64,000 bases of DNA from Benincasa hispida (GCF_009727055.1 NC_052351.1:58633643-58697642), one strand, 5' to 3'; shown: positions 43,922-57,055, counted from the first letter of the stretch. Program-made: numbers and translations. The notes: generated from the letters alone by a model not told the origin.

Positions 43922-44524
43922 GCTACATACTCTGCCATCATGGTAAAGTCAGCTATATAATGTTGCTTGATTGCTACGCCATACTACAGCTCATTCGTTA
44001 AGAGTGAACACTGATCCTGATGTGGATTTCCTTGACTCCTTATCAATCTGAAAATCATACTCAGTGTATCCCGTAATGATCAAATCCTTAGCACAATATA
44101 CAAGCATATAGTCTCTCGTTTTCCTAAGATACTTGAGAATAGTTTTAACCGTCGTACATTGATCAAATCTGGAATGGGATTGATATCTACTGACTATTCC
44201 CACTGCATAGTAAATATCTGACCTAATACACAACATGACATACATGAGGCTACCTACTGTAGATGCATAAGGAATTTGTCTCATCTCCTCAACCTCTTTA
44301 GGTGTCTTAGGAAATTGTTCCTTAGACAAGAATATTTCATGTCTGAAAGGTAATAAACCCTTCTTGGAATTCTACATCGAATAACTGACAAGCATTTTCT
44401 GGATGTACAATGCCTGAGACAAGGCTAGGGATTTGTTCTTACGATCTCTAATGATTTGAATCCCTAGAAAAAACTGTGCTTCATCTAAATATTTCATTTG
44501 GAGTTGAGAAGGCAACCATTTTTT
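43922..44524 (-). pseudogene. copia #4 RT end and RNase H
   Basis: Minus-strand pol. The open part at 43991-44329 reads IPYASTVGSLMYVMLCIRSD and LKYLRKTRDYMLVYCAKDL, the typical link of copia RT to RNase H, then SRKSTSGSVFTLNE. Upstream (44330-44520) is the RT thumb with an FLGIQIIRDRKNKSL-like stretch. It is interrupted by family A and family B solo LTRs on either side and continues at 46549. Close in wording to copia #5 and #6. Confidence 0.85.
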
Positions 44525-46548
44525 TGTTGGGTTTTATGCCCTAAAATTTGTAGATAGAAAATATAAATAATTGACTGCCATCAATAAAGAGTTATTAATG
44601 TTATTTCAATAAGTGTTATTGATTGTATTATATTTGTTTTGTCTTAATAACCCTAAATCTAATAAACTAACATCCTAGGTTGTCTTGTGAGTCTTGAACT
44701 GTATGTGGAGACATATAGGGATCAATGTTCAAGATGTAGCCTAAAGGGTCGATAGTATAGGGATAAGAATGGGTACCTTATCTTGGTGAAACTATGGATA
44801 CGATCCACTTTGTATTTGATACAAACACAATGATCCAACGTGTTCGTATAGGTGACATACGAGTGGGGATATCCTATTCAATGAGTATACAGAAGACCAG
44901 ACCGTGAAATAGTAACCACAAGATGTAACTTCGTTAACTAGTTAGGTTTCTATTTCAATAGGATGACTTAGGCAATTTAGTCTTAATCCTGAGTGTATTA
45001 TGGACTTTTGTTCATGAGGCATTGTCCTTTGATTTGTATGGGTTAGAGTGACCAGTTCGCTGACTCAATATGCCTACCATTTTAGGGACAAGATCGAGTG
45101 GAGAGCTGGGAACATAATAATACAAGATGGATTTCACTCCTTCCTGACTGTAGGGTAAGTAGATGAATGTTTCCTTAAGTGATGTCTCTGAGACTTGAAC
45201 AAAGGGCCTACCCTCTCATGGCCTGAGAGAGGTTTCTGTTTAATGGTTGGACCATAAACAAGTTGTTCATTATAGGAGCACTGAACTTAAGGATAAAGAA
45301 GTAACCTAGAGGTAAAATGGTAATTTTGACATAGGTTATGTTACGAACATTCGTGATGGACTAACTTGTTGTTACTGGTTTATATCCCTAGACATAGAAA
45401 TATATCTGTAGTGAGAAGAGTGTAGTTGTGGATCTTTAGTGAAGTGTACCCACAATTAACGAATATTGATTAATGTGGTTAATGAGTTTAGCCAATTAAT
45501 CTCATATCATTGAAGCTTCTAATCTGTAGGTCCAGGAGGTCCCCTTCTTAGCTCGTAAAGGGTATTGAGGTAATTATGTCTTGAAATGAGTTTGAAATGT
45601 TCAAATTCACATAGGGAAATAGTACATTATAACCTAAAGTTTATATTTTAATTAAAATTTATAATATAAATTTAATTTTTGATATGATTCAAAATGAATT
45701 GATGAGAAAATTAAATATTTGAAGGAGTTCAAATATTAAATTAATATGAATTGGATTCATATTAAAACTATAGGTTAAAATTAATGTGTACTATACATTA
45801 AAAGTATAGGTTATAAGAGAAATACAATTGAATATAATTCATATGTAAGTTAAATTAAATATGTGATATTTAATTTAGTAATTAATTAATTAGAAGATTA
45901 ATCAATTAATTTAAATTAATTGAATTAATTCTATAGATTATGTGAGAGATATTCATTTATGTGATTTAAATAATTTTATTAATTAAATTGGATTTAATTA
46001 ATTATTAATTAATTAAAACTAAATTAATTTTATTTATTTATTTTAATTTATTAAATTAAATAATAATAACTCCCATACGTGGAATTATAAAAAAGAACGT
46101 GGATCACTGCCCACGTTTAGAATCTCACACATAATATACCTGGGAGATGAAAAAAATTAAAAGATCACAAAAATTTTATCACAGAAACGTTCTGATGAAA
46201 AGTCTCTAAATTCCTCCCCCCCCAATTTGAGATTAGTTCGCACAAACCATAACCTCAATTTCTCAGAGATTAGGGAGGTTCCTAATTGGTGTTGTTCTTT
46301 AATTCGATCTCAAGAAGAAATTGGCTTTTTCATTTGAGTCATCAACGAAAGTAAGTGACTTTCTTTTCTCTATATGATTAAATTCCTAATTTTTTAAAGT
46401 ATGTTCAACCTAATTTTATAGTATGTTGAGATTCTAGATCTCCCCTTTTCTATTTTGTATTTTTGCCAATGTATTGATATTTCAATTTCTTAATTGATTT
46501 CGAGTTAGGTTTTGGTTATTCAGTTGCGTTAGGGCTTTTATCCCTACA
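44525..46548 (+). mobile_element. solo LTR, copia family A-related
   Basis: TGTTGGGTTTTATGCCC to TTTATCCCTACA, 2024 bases. The flanks are TTTTT on the left and TTTTA on the right, an imperfect 5-bp duplication in a T-rich target. Copia #4 pol reads on from 44524 to 46549 across it. The middle (45600-46080) is very AT-rich. Confidence 0.8.
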
Positions 46549-46781
46549 TTTTAAACATCAATCAATAAGCCTACATCATTCTCATTGAGTAGGATATCAT
46601 CCACATATAATACTAAGAAAACTACTAGACTATCGATGATTTTTTTTGTATACATAAGGTCCATCAATGTTCTAGTCAAAGCTATAAGATTTTATTGCAG
46701 TATCAAATCTTATATTCCAAGATTGAGATGCTTGTTTCAATCCATAAATAGACTAATTAAGCTTGTGAACTTTTTGCTCTT
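46549..46781 (-). pseudogene. copia #4 RT catalytic region
   Basis: Minus-strand translation contains the catalytic YVDDIL (codons at 46596-46607) followed by an NE-type turn. The preceding region is decayed but alignable with copia #6 at 60140-60300. It lies between two solo LTRs. Confidence 0.8.
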
Positions 46782-48909
46782 TGTTGGGATTGATGTCCTA
46801 ATTCTCCCAGTGGTTTCGTAGTTTATAAACATTTTGTATGCATTGTTATTAATAAAATAAATGTTATTTTATTTGTATTTACTCAAATCCAATAAACTAA
46901 GACACGTGGTTATTTCATGTACCTTAAGCATGTATGTAAGATATACAAGTGGACCATGCCTTAAATAATAACCTAAATGGTCTGTAGTATAAGGATAAAG
47001 AAGGGATATCTTATCGTGGTGACAATACAGATGATCTAATCCTGACCATTCATGTGGAGACATGCGAGTGGGGGTATCCTATACAAAGAGTTTATATAAG
47101 ATCAGACCACGAGATGATTCGTCTCTTTATATGACGTCGTTGATAGATGAGACTTACATTTCACTAAAATGACCATATGTGACATGACCTTAATCTTGAG
47201 TGAATTGAGAATTCCTGCCTATGAGGGCGGTTCTTTGATTAGTATGGGTCAGAGTGGCCAGATTGCCAAATCAACAAGCCTACCTTTTTGTGGATTTGTC
47301 TAATTGGGGAGCTGGGAACTCAACTACACAAGATGGAATTCACTCCTTCCACGAAGCAGGGGTAAGTAGATTTCTCCCTTAAGGGCTGATTCCAGGTCTT
47401 GAACATAGTGGCCACACCCTCTCTTTGGAAGAGAGGACTCAGTCATAGTAAGACTATGACTTATTATTCATTAGAGAAATTAGTGGTACTTAAGTAGTTA
47501 GATGTAACTAAAGGGGCAGAATGGTAAATTAGCCCAGCTATACTTACGAGCGATTTGTGAAGGGTCATCGCACTGTTGATTGGTTATATAGACACATAAA
47601 TATATATGTAGTGGAAAGAGTACAGCTGTCGGTCTTTAGTGAAGTGCCCAACAGTTAACGGATGGTAGATCTTGTGACTAAAGAGTTTAGTCAGTTATTC
47701 ATGTACCATTGGAGCTTTAAGCTACAGGTCCATAAGGTCCTCTTGGTAGCTCAATGGATTCATGTTGAGAATAAGTTTTTGGGTCAGTTTGAAGTGTTCA
47801 AATTAACAAGAGGGAATTTGATTATATATGATATAATTAAATTGGTTCAATTATATGTGATATAATTGATTTGATGTATGAGATAAATTAATTGGATGAA
47901 TTGATATAAATATGATATATATTAAATAAAGGAGAAAAGAACTATGGTTTAAATATTACATATGATGTGATATTAAAACTATAGGTTATAAATATAATAT
48001 GATAAGTTAGTTATTATATTTATTTATAATAAAAAATAATTATGAGATAATTGTTTAGTTGGTTATTTTCTCTATTAATCGTGCAAATGGAAGGTTAATT
48101 TCAGATTTGAATATCTGAAGGATAAAATGAAAAGAGTTTTTATTTTTGTTGAGAGATCGCTTCATTTAGTGAATTGCTAATCATTTACTCACGAGAGACT
48201 ACATGACAGTCTTCTAGTGAGAGACTAAATGATCGTGTAAATGATTAAGTGAGATTTTCTAATTGATCGTGTTGAGCGAAATTTGCTAAACGATCGTGTA
48301 AACGATTAAGCGCTATACTAAGCGATTAAGCAAGTTTTTCTAAACAATCGTATAAACAGTTGAGAGTGAGATATTAAGTGATCAAGCGAGATTTGCTAAA
48401 TGATCGTGTAAACGATTGAATGAGTGTAAACGATCGGCTAGACAATTTCTCATGAGGCAAGATTGACTAAACGACCAAGTACTCTAAGTCTATGCGATAG
48501 ACAGAACCTTTCTCCCACTTACTTGATCGTGTAGTTCGATCATTTTCTTCCTCCTTCCCTCTACCAAATTCATATAGAGCCCAAACCTCCTGAATTCTCA
48601 CTCCGAGAATACCAAGGTTGTCGAGTAGTAGTGTCGAAGGGTTGCTATTCAAGGAGCAAACTGTTTGTGATTCCAAGCGATAGTAAGAGGTTGGCTAGGC
48701 GATTGTTCACGGGAGCGAGAGATTTCCAGAAGAAGAGTTCTTGAATGGTATGTCTCTCTTTTCCTAATGTTATTAGTAAGAAAGCATGTTGTAATTTGCT
48801 TTATAATGCATAACTATTCTTGTATGTTTGTGAATGCATTTATTCTTGCACAATGGGCTTGGAAAGATCTTGCTTCCGTTCTTGTTGATCTATGTTTAGA
48901 TTTCCTTCA
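46782..48909 (+). mobile_element. solo LTR, copia family B
   Basis: TGTTGGGATTGATGTCC to GATTTCCTTCA, 2128 bases. The flanks are CTCTT and TTCTT (one mismatch). A motif array with 'aacgatcgtgtaaacgatt' words lies at 48160-48720. It is inserted in copia #4 RT. Confidence 0.85.
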
Positions 48910-49140
48910 TTCTTGACCTTTGGTAATGAATCCCTCTAGACAAGATAATATGGATAGACTTTAACATGACAATAGGTGAGAAGGTTTCATCATAATCCAC
49001 TCCCTCAACCTAGGTGTAACCCTTTGCCACCAATCTAGCCTTAAAGGTTTGCACCTTTCCATCTACACCTCTCTTCCTCTTATAGATCTATTTACAACCT
49101 ATAGGTTTTACCTCATCAGGTTGATCTACAAGATCCCTAT
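48910..49140 (-). pseudogene. copia #4 RT, N-terminal part
   Basis: Minus-strand translation matches RT up to the palm start (KRKRGVDGKVQTFKARLVAK and EGVDYDETFSP-like words), the same region as 37740-37900 of copia #2. It breaks off near 49140; the integrase side is not found. Confidence 0.8.
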
Positions 49141-50916
49141 AAGTCCTTGTTCTTTTTCCTCTTGTATATGTTTAGGATTAACTTAAATAAGGAAGTATAG
49201 AATTTACCTAAATGAATCACTTTGGTTATATGACCTAAGCATGTTTTGTTGCTAAGTGTTGAAGTTAGTAGTTGCAAATTACTTTACAAGTGCAAATTCA
49301 TTTTTATTTATTTAGTAAGCGGCATTATCGATTTTTGGAAAATTGAATATGAGCAGGTGATTGACTGTTGAATATGAGTGGTAATTGGCTAAGTGTTCGA
49401 AAGAAAAAAGAAACAAAATATGGTAGGAGGAATAAAGTGGGCCGAGAATGAGGAAGAGGAGTGTTTAGGTTGGAGAATATCTTTAAATTAATTTCCTAAA
49501 TTTATAAATTAATTTAACTTGATAAATTTAATTAGGGATGAAAAGGATAAGGAAAAATGAGAAGAAGCGACGTAGTAGGACAAGGAAGCAAGTGGATAAC
49601 TCAAATTGATTGGAGGAAGAAAAGCCAGTTTTTGGCAGCATACGAAGGCCAAAGGCTCGTTCTTCCAATTTACCCGTGTTATCTTCATGATTTTTGGATC
49701 AAATGAAAGCTGATTGAGTGCAGAATAAGCCCTAGGGCTGTTGAAGTGATTAGAGATCAGAAAGGTTGTGAAAACTTGAAGGAAACAGAGGTTGTCTGAA
49801 AATCGGGTGAATCTAAGCTTACTATTTTGAAGGAGTTTTCAAGGCACTTAAGGAAGATTTTGGTGCCCAAAATTTTTGGTAAGCTAGTTAAAATATAACT
49901 CTTGAGTTCATAAAATTTATCTGACGTTTATTTTAATGGAAATGATATTTTTAAGCTTGAAAAATCAGGTTGTAGCAGGAATTTCACTTGGCGAAGACAA
50001 CAACCATACCCTCCCAGGCAACCAATGCCACGCGTGCCTGCACCTGTCTTCCCACCCACCTATGTGCGTCTCCCGTTCACTATCTACACCCACGCACATT
50101 CCTCTGCCATGCCAGTGCCCCTCAGTGTGCATCACACGTCCACGTCAAGCCACAGCCACCCACGCCCCCTACTGTGCGTCCACACTATTTTTGGTGCCCA
50201 ATTGCTTATTTTTTAGTATTTTGGGTATTGGTGAGCATTTTTTAATCGTAGTTATTATTTTCTTCATGTTTTGACCCTAAAATGAATAATTTTGGATTTT
50301 AAAGTGATGTTTGGGCTATTTTGGATAATTTGAGAAAAATGAAGTTAAGGAGCAAAATGTGAGGGTTTAGGAGTTAAATTGAGTTTAATTGGTCTCATTG
50401 AATCACTAAGGGTTGTTTAGGATTAATTTGACCTCTTGTTAGTTTCTAGTAACCTTGGGACTTTTTTTTAAGGTCAAATTGAGATCAGGAGGGCTTAAAA
50501 GCCAAGGAACTCGTGCTCGTAATTGTGAGTGGTTTATTTTCAACTGTTTTAGATATAAACTATATGTTTGAATCGTGAGTGGTTTATTTTTTAGTATTTT
50601 GATATGAAAATATATATGTACTATAGTATGTTATGATTTATGAATTGTGATGACATGATCTGTGTTTACTTGACTAATATTTCAAAAATTCTTGAATAAT
50701 GATTTCTGAACTCTCATTGGTTTTATATGAGCTGGACTTATGAAAATGTAGTTGGAACCTAATTTTACATTATTGTGATTTGTATTGATTTATATGAAAA
50801 TATTTTGATGGTGGATTTAAGAATGTTGAATGGTTGTGAGAGTGGTTTCAAACTACTAATTCTTGTACCTGAGAGATGGTTATTTTCCCATGCTACTTGA
50901 ATGTATTTCAGTAGCA
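49141..50916. mobile_element. unclassified LTR-like sequence
   Basis: About 1.8 kb between two copia pol fragments. The style is that of gypsy LTRs ('gccagtttttggcagc', 'aactcgtgctcgtaattgtg', 'tttcagtagcatctg'). A C-rich stretch at 50000-50190 gives overlapping frames that are not gene-like. No TG...CA ends, duplication or primer site were found. Confidence 0.3.
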
Positions 50917-51630
50917 TCTGTCAAAGGAATAGTGTCCTAAGACACCTTAAGAAATTGAGGAAATGAAAAGAATTCCATATGCATCGGTAGTTGGGAGTCT
51001 GATGTATGCTATGTTGTGTACACATCCTGACATATGTTTTGTAGTTGGAATCGTCAGCACGTTCTAATCTAAAAAAGACATAGTCATTGGACAACTGTAA
51101 AAAACATCCTCAAATATCTCAAGAGAATGAGGAACTATACATTTTTGTATGGACTTAAGGATTAGGATCCTTACAGGATATACTGATTCTGATTTTCAGA
51201 CTGACATAAATTCCAGGAAATCTACCTTAGGATAAGTTTTCATTCTTAATGGAGAAGCTATAGTATGGAAAAGCATTAAACAAAGTTGTATAGTTGACTC
51301 CACAATGGAAGTAGAATACACAGCTGCATGCAAAACAACAAAAGAAGCAGTATGGCTGCGCAAATTCCAGACAGATTTGGAAGTAGTTCCAAATATGCAC
51401 CTGCCTATTACTCTGTATTGTGATGACATTGGTGCAGTTGCTAATTCCAAGAAACCTATGAGTCACTAACGTGGAAAACATGTCAAAAGAATGTACCATC
51501 TCATCAGAGAGATCGTACACCAAACAGACGTGATAGCCACGCAAATAGCCTCAGAAGACAACCTTGTTGATCCTTTTACGAAGGCCCTCTCGACTAAAGT
51601 GTTCGAGGGCCACTTCGTTAGACTAGGACT
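50917..51630 (+). pseudogene. copia #5 RT end and RNase H
   Basis: Plus-strand pol end. It starts within the RT C-terminus (a LSKE..CPKTP-type stretch) and shows IPYASVVGSLMYAMLC, the DSDFQTDINSRKSTLG turn of RNase H, IKQSCIVDSTMEVEYTAA, LPITLYCDDIGAVANSKKP, and the closing ALSTKVFEGHFVRLGL. Several codons are stops and one segment (51060-51170) is shifted. The RNase H would remove RNA from the cDNA hybrid. RT proper, integrase, protease and gag of this copy are absent; the sequence upstream is an unrelated LTR-like stretch. Confidence 0.85.
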
Positions 51631-51767
51631 ATGAGCATCATAATCTAGGGTAAGTAGGAGAATGTCAAAGGGTATTTTTGATGCCCTAGTTTATTGTATT
51701 TGTCTCTCTTTATTTCTCAACATTGTAAACATTTTATATTTATATGTTTATCTCACTAGAGTGTTAG

Positions 51768-51781
51768 TCCAAGTGGTAGAT
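51768..51781 (+). other. polypurine tract of copia #5
   Basis: 'tccaagtggtagat' immediately before the LTR start TGTTGAG, in the expected position 140 bases after pol. Confidence 0.75.
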
Positions 51782-53733
51782 TGTTGAGAATTTCCTAAAC
51801 TCACAGTTCGTAAATATTGTTAACATATTCTATTTATGAATAAAAATGTTGTTGAGTATTTTATTCAATAAATTACTATTGATATTGCATCCTTTTATAA
51901 AAATCCAATAAAAAAATCCATGGCTATAACATGAATACTTTAACTTTATGTGGCGACATAAGAGAGGATAAGTTCTACTATGTAGCCAAAATGGTCTATA
52001 AGTATACGGATAATATTGGGTACCTCATCCTGGTAACACTATTGGATGCGGTTCATTTTGCATACTGATACAAATGATGTGATCCAAAAATCATTCATAT
52101 GGAGACCTGTGAGTGGGGGCATCCTATGCAATGAGTTTGCATAAGATCGGACCTCGAAATATTCACTTTTCTTTATAACAACCGTTTACTGTTAAAACTG
52201 ACTATCTCAAACTCAATGACCTAGGGTAACTCGATCTTAATCCTAAGCTAACTATGAACTTCTATTTATTTGAGATTATCTTTTGATCTGCATAAGTGAG
52301 AGTAGTCCAACAGCACTGCTCAATAAGCCTCCCATTTTGGAGATAAGACTAGATAGATAGCTGGGGACATAGTTTTGCAATATGGAACTCACTCCTACTT
52401 GATTTAGGGTTAGTAGATCGGTTGTTCTCTTAATCACTGATGCCTTGTCTTGAATAATGGGGCCCTGCCCTCTCATGAAAGAGAGGGTCATGATTTATAA
52501 GTTGGACTATAAATCAATTGTTCAATGGAGGATCAGTGGGACTTTAAGGAGCAAGATGTATTTACAGGAGTAAAACGGTAATCTTTGACCTAGCTGCAAA
52601 TACGAATGACCTGTGAAGGATTGACTTACCGATTATGGTTAAAATGGACAGAGATATATCTATAGTGAGAAGAGTGCAACTATCGAGCTATAGGGGAATG
52701 TCGTGGTAGTAAACTAATAGTGAGTAATTCGGTTTAAATACTTTAACCAAACAATTACAAATCATTGGAGCTTGTGATATGTAGGTCCATAAGGTCCCTC
52801 TACTAGCTCGTAATTTGGATTAGAAAATTGAGTAATCTTGATGAGATTTAAAATTAGGGTTTAGAATTTCAAATGTTCAAATTCGATTAGGGTTTCTATT
52901 AATTGTATTCGATACAATTAAAATGTTTAATTTATCGAAATTAAATAAAATTGGAGAATCAATTAATGTTTAAATTATGATTTAAATATTAATAATATGA
53001 AATTAAATTCATTATAGTGAAATTGGTGTTTTATTAATTTAATATTAGATATTAAAGTATCAAATTTAATTAAAAGGTTTAATTAATTAGTTTTATTTTA
53101 AAAAATAATTAATTGAATTAGTTTTTTTTATAAAACGAATAAAAACAAATAAATTGGTTTATTTGGAAATTAGTTTTAGAAATATTTTTGAAAACAAAAT
53201 TTGAAAACAAAATTTGAAAACAAAAACAAATTTTGAAAATTCGAAGTGGAATTTTTCAAAAGTTGGAAATCTCCGCTATGGTGCAAAGCACCTTATTCAT
53301 CCAATTCCACTTAATCCATGAAGAAGGAGTTGGCCTTCATGCAAGCTTTGAATTGGCATGATGAAAGCTTTATAAATTAAAGTTTTGTGCTGAATAACGA
53401 GATTAAGCATTCAGAACTTCTTCAGGAACTCTGCATAATTCGAAACCCTCCAAACCCTCTTCATATCTTCATCAAATCTAGCTCAATTTAGTGTTTCCAC
53501 CACACAATTCTTGCAAAAGAATAGTAGAGAAGATCTTCGTGGTGCTCTACTTGTAGATTGAAGCATATTTACGTGGAGCTTAGCTAGTGTTGAAGAGGTT
53601 TCTTCAAAAGTATTGTGTTCAGCACCCCTCTTCTATAATAGTTACCTTGAAGCACGTTTTAAACTCAAATTAAGTATAATTAGAGTGCTTATTGATTTTG
53701 ATTTTCTCCGCTTCATGTTATTATACTCTAATA
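51782..53733 (+). mobile_element. copia LTR family A-related (copia #5)
   Basis: TGTTGAGAATTTCC to ATACTCTAATA, about 1950 bases. The usual final CA reads TA. Unlike an ordinary 3' LTR it is followed at once by a primer site and a leader, so the same LTR has pol on its left and a leader on its right. Confidence 0.75.
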
Positions 53734-53735
53734 AT

Positions 53736-53747
53736 TTGTATCAGAGC
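53736..53747 (+). other. primer binding site after the copia #5 LTR
   Basis: TTGTATCAGAGC, one mismatch from TGGTATCAGAGC, two bases after the LTR end. Confidence 0.7.
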
Positions 53748-54590
53748 GTGATTTAAGCACTCAATTATCATTAATTTGAGTTTGGTGGGTGTTTTTCATA
53801 AACTATATGAAAATGGTGAATTGATATGTTTTTTTTTAGTGTTTTGGCATTTGAATATTTTCAATTATGTTGTAACTCTTGTAATTAGCTCTTGTTTGAT
53901 GGGCCTTAATGTGTGTTTAAGTATCTGTAATTTGTTTAGAGTCATTAGAGTTGCAATTAGGTTGTAATTGAAGAAATAAGTGAAGAAAGTCGAGCAGCAG
54001 GAACTGGAAATTCAAATCACTGCCAGATACTCGATGCTCGATGGAATACTTAATGATATTTCATGAAAAACTTGCTGCACGATGCCATACTTGATGGTAC
54101 TCGATGTGTTTACTGTTGGAATTTCAAGCGAGATATCAAGTTCAAACGAGATTTTGAATCAAGTTTAAGCGAGATTTCAAGCTCGAGCGAGATTTTGGTG
54201 GTACTCCTAGCGAGATTTTGAATCAAGTTCAAACGAGATTTCAAGTCAAGAGTGAGATTCTGATGGTTTAAGCAAGATTTCAATGAGCTAGCGAGAGATC
54301 AAGTTTTGAACGAGATTTCAACTTGCAATGAGAGATCAAGTTTTAGTCAAATTTCAATCCAAGTGAGATTCTTGAATAGGTTTAAAAAGATTGACTGGTT
54401 TGACCGGTCTTCTTCAAACTTGCCCCAGTTCATTTTCAAAATTCGTTTGATTGGCCCGGTTCAGGTCGTTCACATCTTGTTCAAGCATTCTGGGTTCTCT
54501 TTGGAGCTGTCGAAGCGGTTTGGAGTTATCAACTTTTTTTTTGTAATACATAGGCTTTTGTTTACTTAAAAATGCCAAAACTAAAAACCG
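53748..54590 (+). other. leader after the copia #5 primer site
   Basis: No coding frame; it contains 'ctcgatg' repeats (54030-54110) and a 'cgagatttcaag' minisatellite (54125-54375). It ends at a junction with the 3' end of minus-strand copia #6, with no gag reached. Confidence 0.5.
54125..54375. repeat. minisatellite with 'agcgagatttcaag' units
   Basis: Around ten imperfect units of 20-25 bases built on 'aagcgagatttcaag', 'aaacgagattttgaatcaag' and 'gcgagagatcaag'. Confidence 0.75.
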
Positions 54591-55067
54591 TACCAGTCTT
54601 CCACTTGGACTAAAACTCCAGTGAGAACAAATATATACAATGTTGAGAAACATAAAAGGGAAAATACAATAAACTAGGGCATCTCTAATACCATAGATAT
54701 TCTCCCACTTGCCCTAGATTATGTTGCTTAGAGTCCAAGTCCAACCAGGTGGCCCTCGAACACTTTAGCTGAGAGGGCCTTCGTAAATGGATCAACAAGA
54801 TTGTCTTTAGAGGCTATCTCCATGATGATCACGTCTCCTCGGTGTACTATCTCTCTGATGAGATAGTACTTTCTTTTAATATGTTTTCAACGTTTGTGAC
54901 TTCTTGGTTCTTTTGAGTTGGCAACAACACCACTATTGTCACATTACAGTGTGATAGTAGGTGCATATCTTGAACTACTTTCAAGTCAGCCAAAAATTTA
55001 CATAGCCATACTGCTTTTTTAGCGGCTTCACATGCGACTATGTATTCTGCTTCCATTGTGGAGTTAG
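54591..55067 (-). pseudogene. copia #6 RNase H end and purine tract
   Basis: On the minus strand: TMEAEYIVACEAAKKAVWL (55056-54995), a decayed catalytic stretch, the last RNase H residues near 54780, then GTCCAAGTGGAAGA (about 54597-54610), the purine tract of a copia element. The LTR that should follow is not there; the leader of copia #5 abuts instead. On the other side it is interrupted by the gypsy solo LTR at 55068 and continues at 59538. Confidence 0.8.
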
Positions 55068-56030
55068 TGTAACCCCATATCCTAATTTCACTACTTGAGT
55101 ATGTTCCTTATTGAGACTAGTGAGGTGAGTAGGTTAATGTGGAAACTAGTGTGGAATGGTAGAGAAAAGGGTGGAAATTAGAAGAAAAGAGGAAATTTGG
55201 AAGCTTGACTTTTGGGAAAAACTTGGAAATTTTGGCTAAGTATAGATGCGTTGGAAGGGTGGTGTTGATGCATTGGAAGGGTTGTTGGTGATGGCATGCA
55301 GCTGAAGGAAGAAAGATAGAAGGTGATGCATTGGAAGGCACACGGGTAGGTAAGGCATGCGTTGGAAGGCAGCCAATGCATCGAGCAGCCTTGGCCAGAC
55401 GCCCTTGCCCATGCATCGAGCGGTCGATGCATAACGCCCTTGCCCAATGGGTCAAGCAGCCAGCCAAGCGCACAACCCATGCGGCCGAGCAAGCAAGCGA
55501 TGGCTAGCCTATGTAGCATGCCCATGCTCGAGCAGCCAGCCTATGCTGAACGCCTATGCGTCGGTGGCCAGCACTATGCACCCATGCCGAGCAAGTCGTG
55601 CGATGCTACCTAGTGAGCCATGCGTCGAGGATGGGCAGTCAGCTTATGCGTTGGTGATGGCTAGCACTTGCAATGGCTAAGTTGGATTGCGATGGCTAAG
55701 TTGGATTGTGATGGTAGTGAATTGGCTTGCTATGCATTGATTATAGGCTATGCATTGAGTATGGACTATGCATTGTACATCCAAGAGTTGGACGCATATA
55801 AAGGATGAGATCACCTAAAAAACGTCATCAAACAATGTGTCTTCCTAGGAGGAAGCCTTAAGCCTTAATAATTTGAGGTGGTTGCATCAGATTGGAAGCT
55901 CGTGCGTTGGCTACATAGAAGAAGGACACTTGGATTGCGTTGATCAAAGAATTGTGTTGTTGGTGTGAGGAGGAAACACTTGGACATGCAGCCAAGTAGG
56001 AGGTGTCGACTTTGGAGAAGGTTTAGACGC

Positions 56031-56040
56031 CTATAAATAG
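56031..56040 (+). promoter_or_regulatory. TATA box of the gypsy solo LTR
   Basis: CTATAAATAG, a good TATA match, at the position equivalent to 13240 in the full element. Confidence 0.55.
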
Positions 56041-56874
56041 GGCCAAAAGACTTCATTTTTAGATCACAATTAAAAAATACAGTAAAAAGAGTGGGAGAGT
56101 TGAGCAAACCTTGTGTTGAGGCCAAAATCCATGCGTTGGTCATAGAATTTTAAAGAGGAGGCATTGGATAGTGAAGTCTGGAAAACAGCATCAACTTGGG
56201 ACGAGAAGTTCTCCCAATTTACTCGTGCGTTTGGAGTAATTTCAAAGCCACCTGAAATATCTGAAAGTCTAGTGTTCAGGGTAGGGCTGCTGGATAAAAA
56301 TCTCTAAAGGATTGGGCTGGAAACTGAGAAGAAACAAAAGGGTCAGGCTGTCGGATAAGCTTGGGTCAGTCTTGAATATTTTGAGATTCCAGCCAAACCA
56401 CGAAGTATTCTGAGCTCATATTTTAGGGTAAGTTTCCTGATTCATTTTAAAATATGTTTGTAGAAGGAAGTATCTCAAAATAAAGTTTAGAACTATGAGT
56501 AATCTGAGCTGTAAATTGAATCTGAATTCTAGGGGTGAAAAAGGAAGCCCGAGGTAGAAAAGGAACTACTAGAGTGAAAAGTTCCTAAGTGATCAAGGTG
56601 AGTGACTAAAACATTGGATTAAAATGTTTGATTTACAACGTTTTACAGAAAGCATGTTTTAAAGAAGATTATGCTCATGCCAGCTAGTTTTACAAAGTGA
56701 TTTCCAAGCAAACCATGAGTTATATTTTAAATGCATACATGTGTGGGAAGTTGTTGAAAAGCTATTTGTATGTGTTAAATATACCCAACATGTGTTAGTA
56801 TCTTTAAAGCTATGTTTTTATATGTGTTATACTTTACATGCTTTAAAGAAAGTCATTTATGACTAGTTTTACTT

Positions 56875-57055
56875 GAAACGTATACCGAAGGACATTAGAG
56901 AAGGTATCTGCCCAACTAGATACTGAAGGACATTTGAGAAGGTATCTATTGGTACTGAAGGGCATTTGAGAAGGTACCAAACCAACCGGATACTGAAGGA
57001 CATTTGAGAAGGTATCCTAGTAGCTTGATATTGAAGGACATTTGAAAAGGTATCT
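56875..57055 (+). repeat. five-unit 'gaaggacatttgagaagg' array
   Basis: Same repeat as at 14090-14225 with one extra unit ('gatattgaaggacatttg'). Confidence 0.85.

Noticed and set aside
49936..50274. Three overlapping plus-strand frames, Pro/His/Cys-rich
   Set aside because: Caused by a C-rich stretch; no conserved motif, no start context, and the sequence around it is LTR-like.
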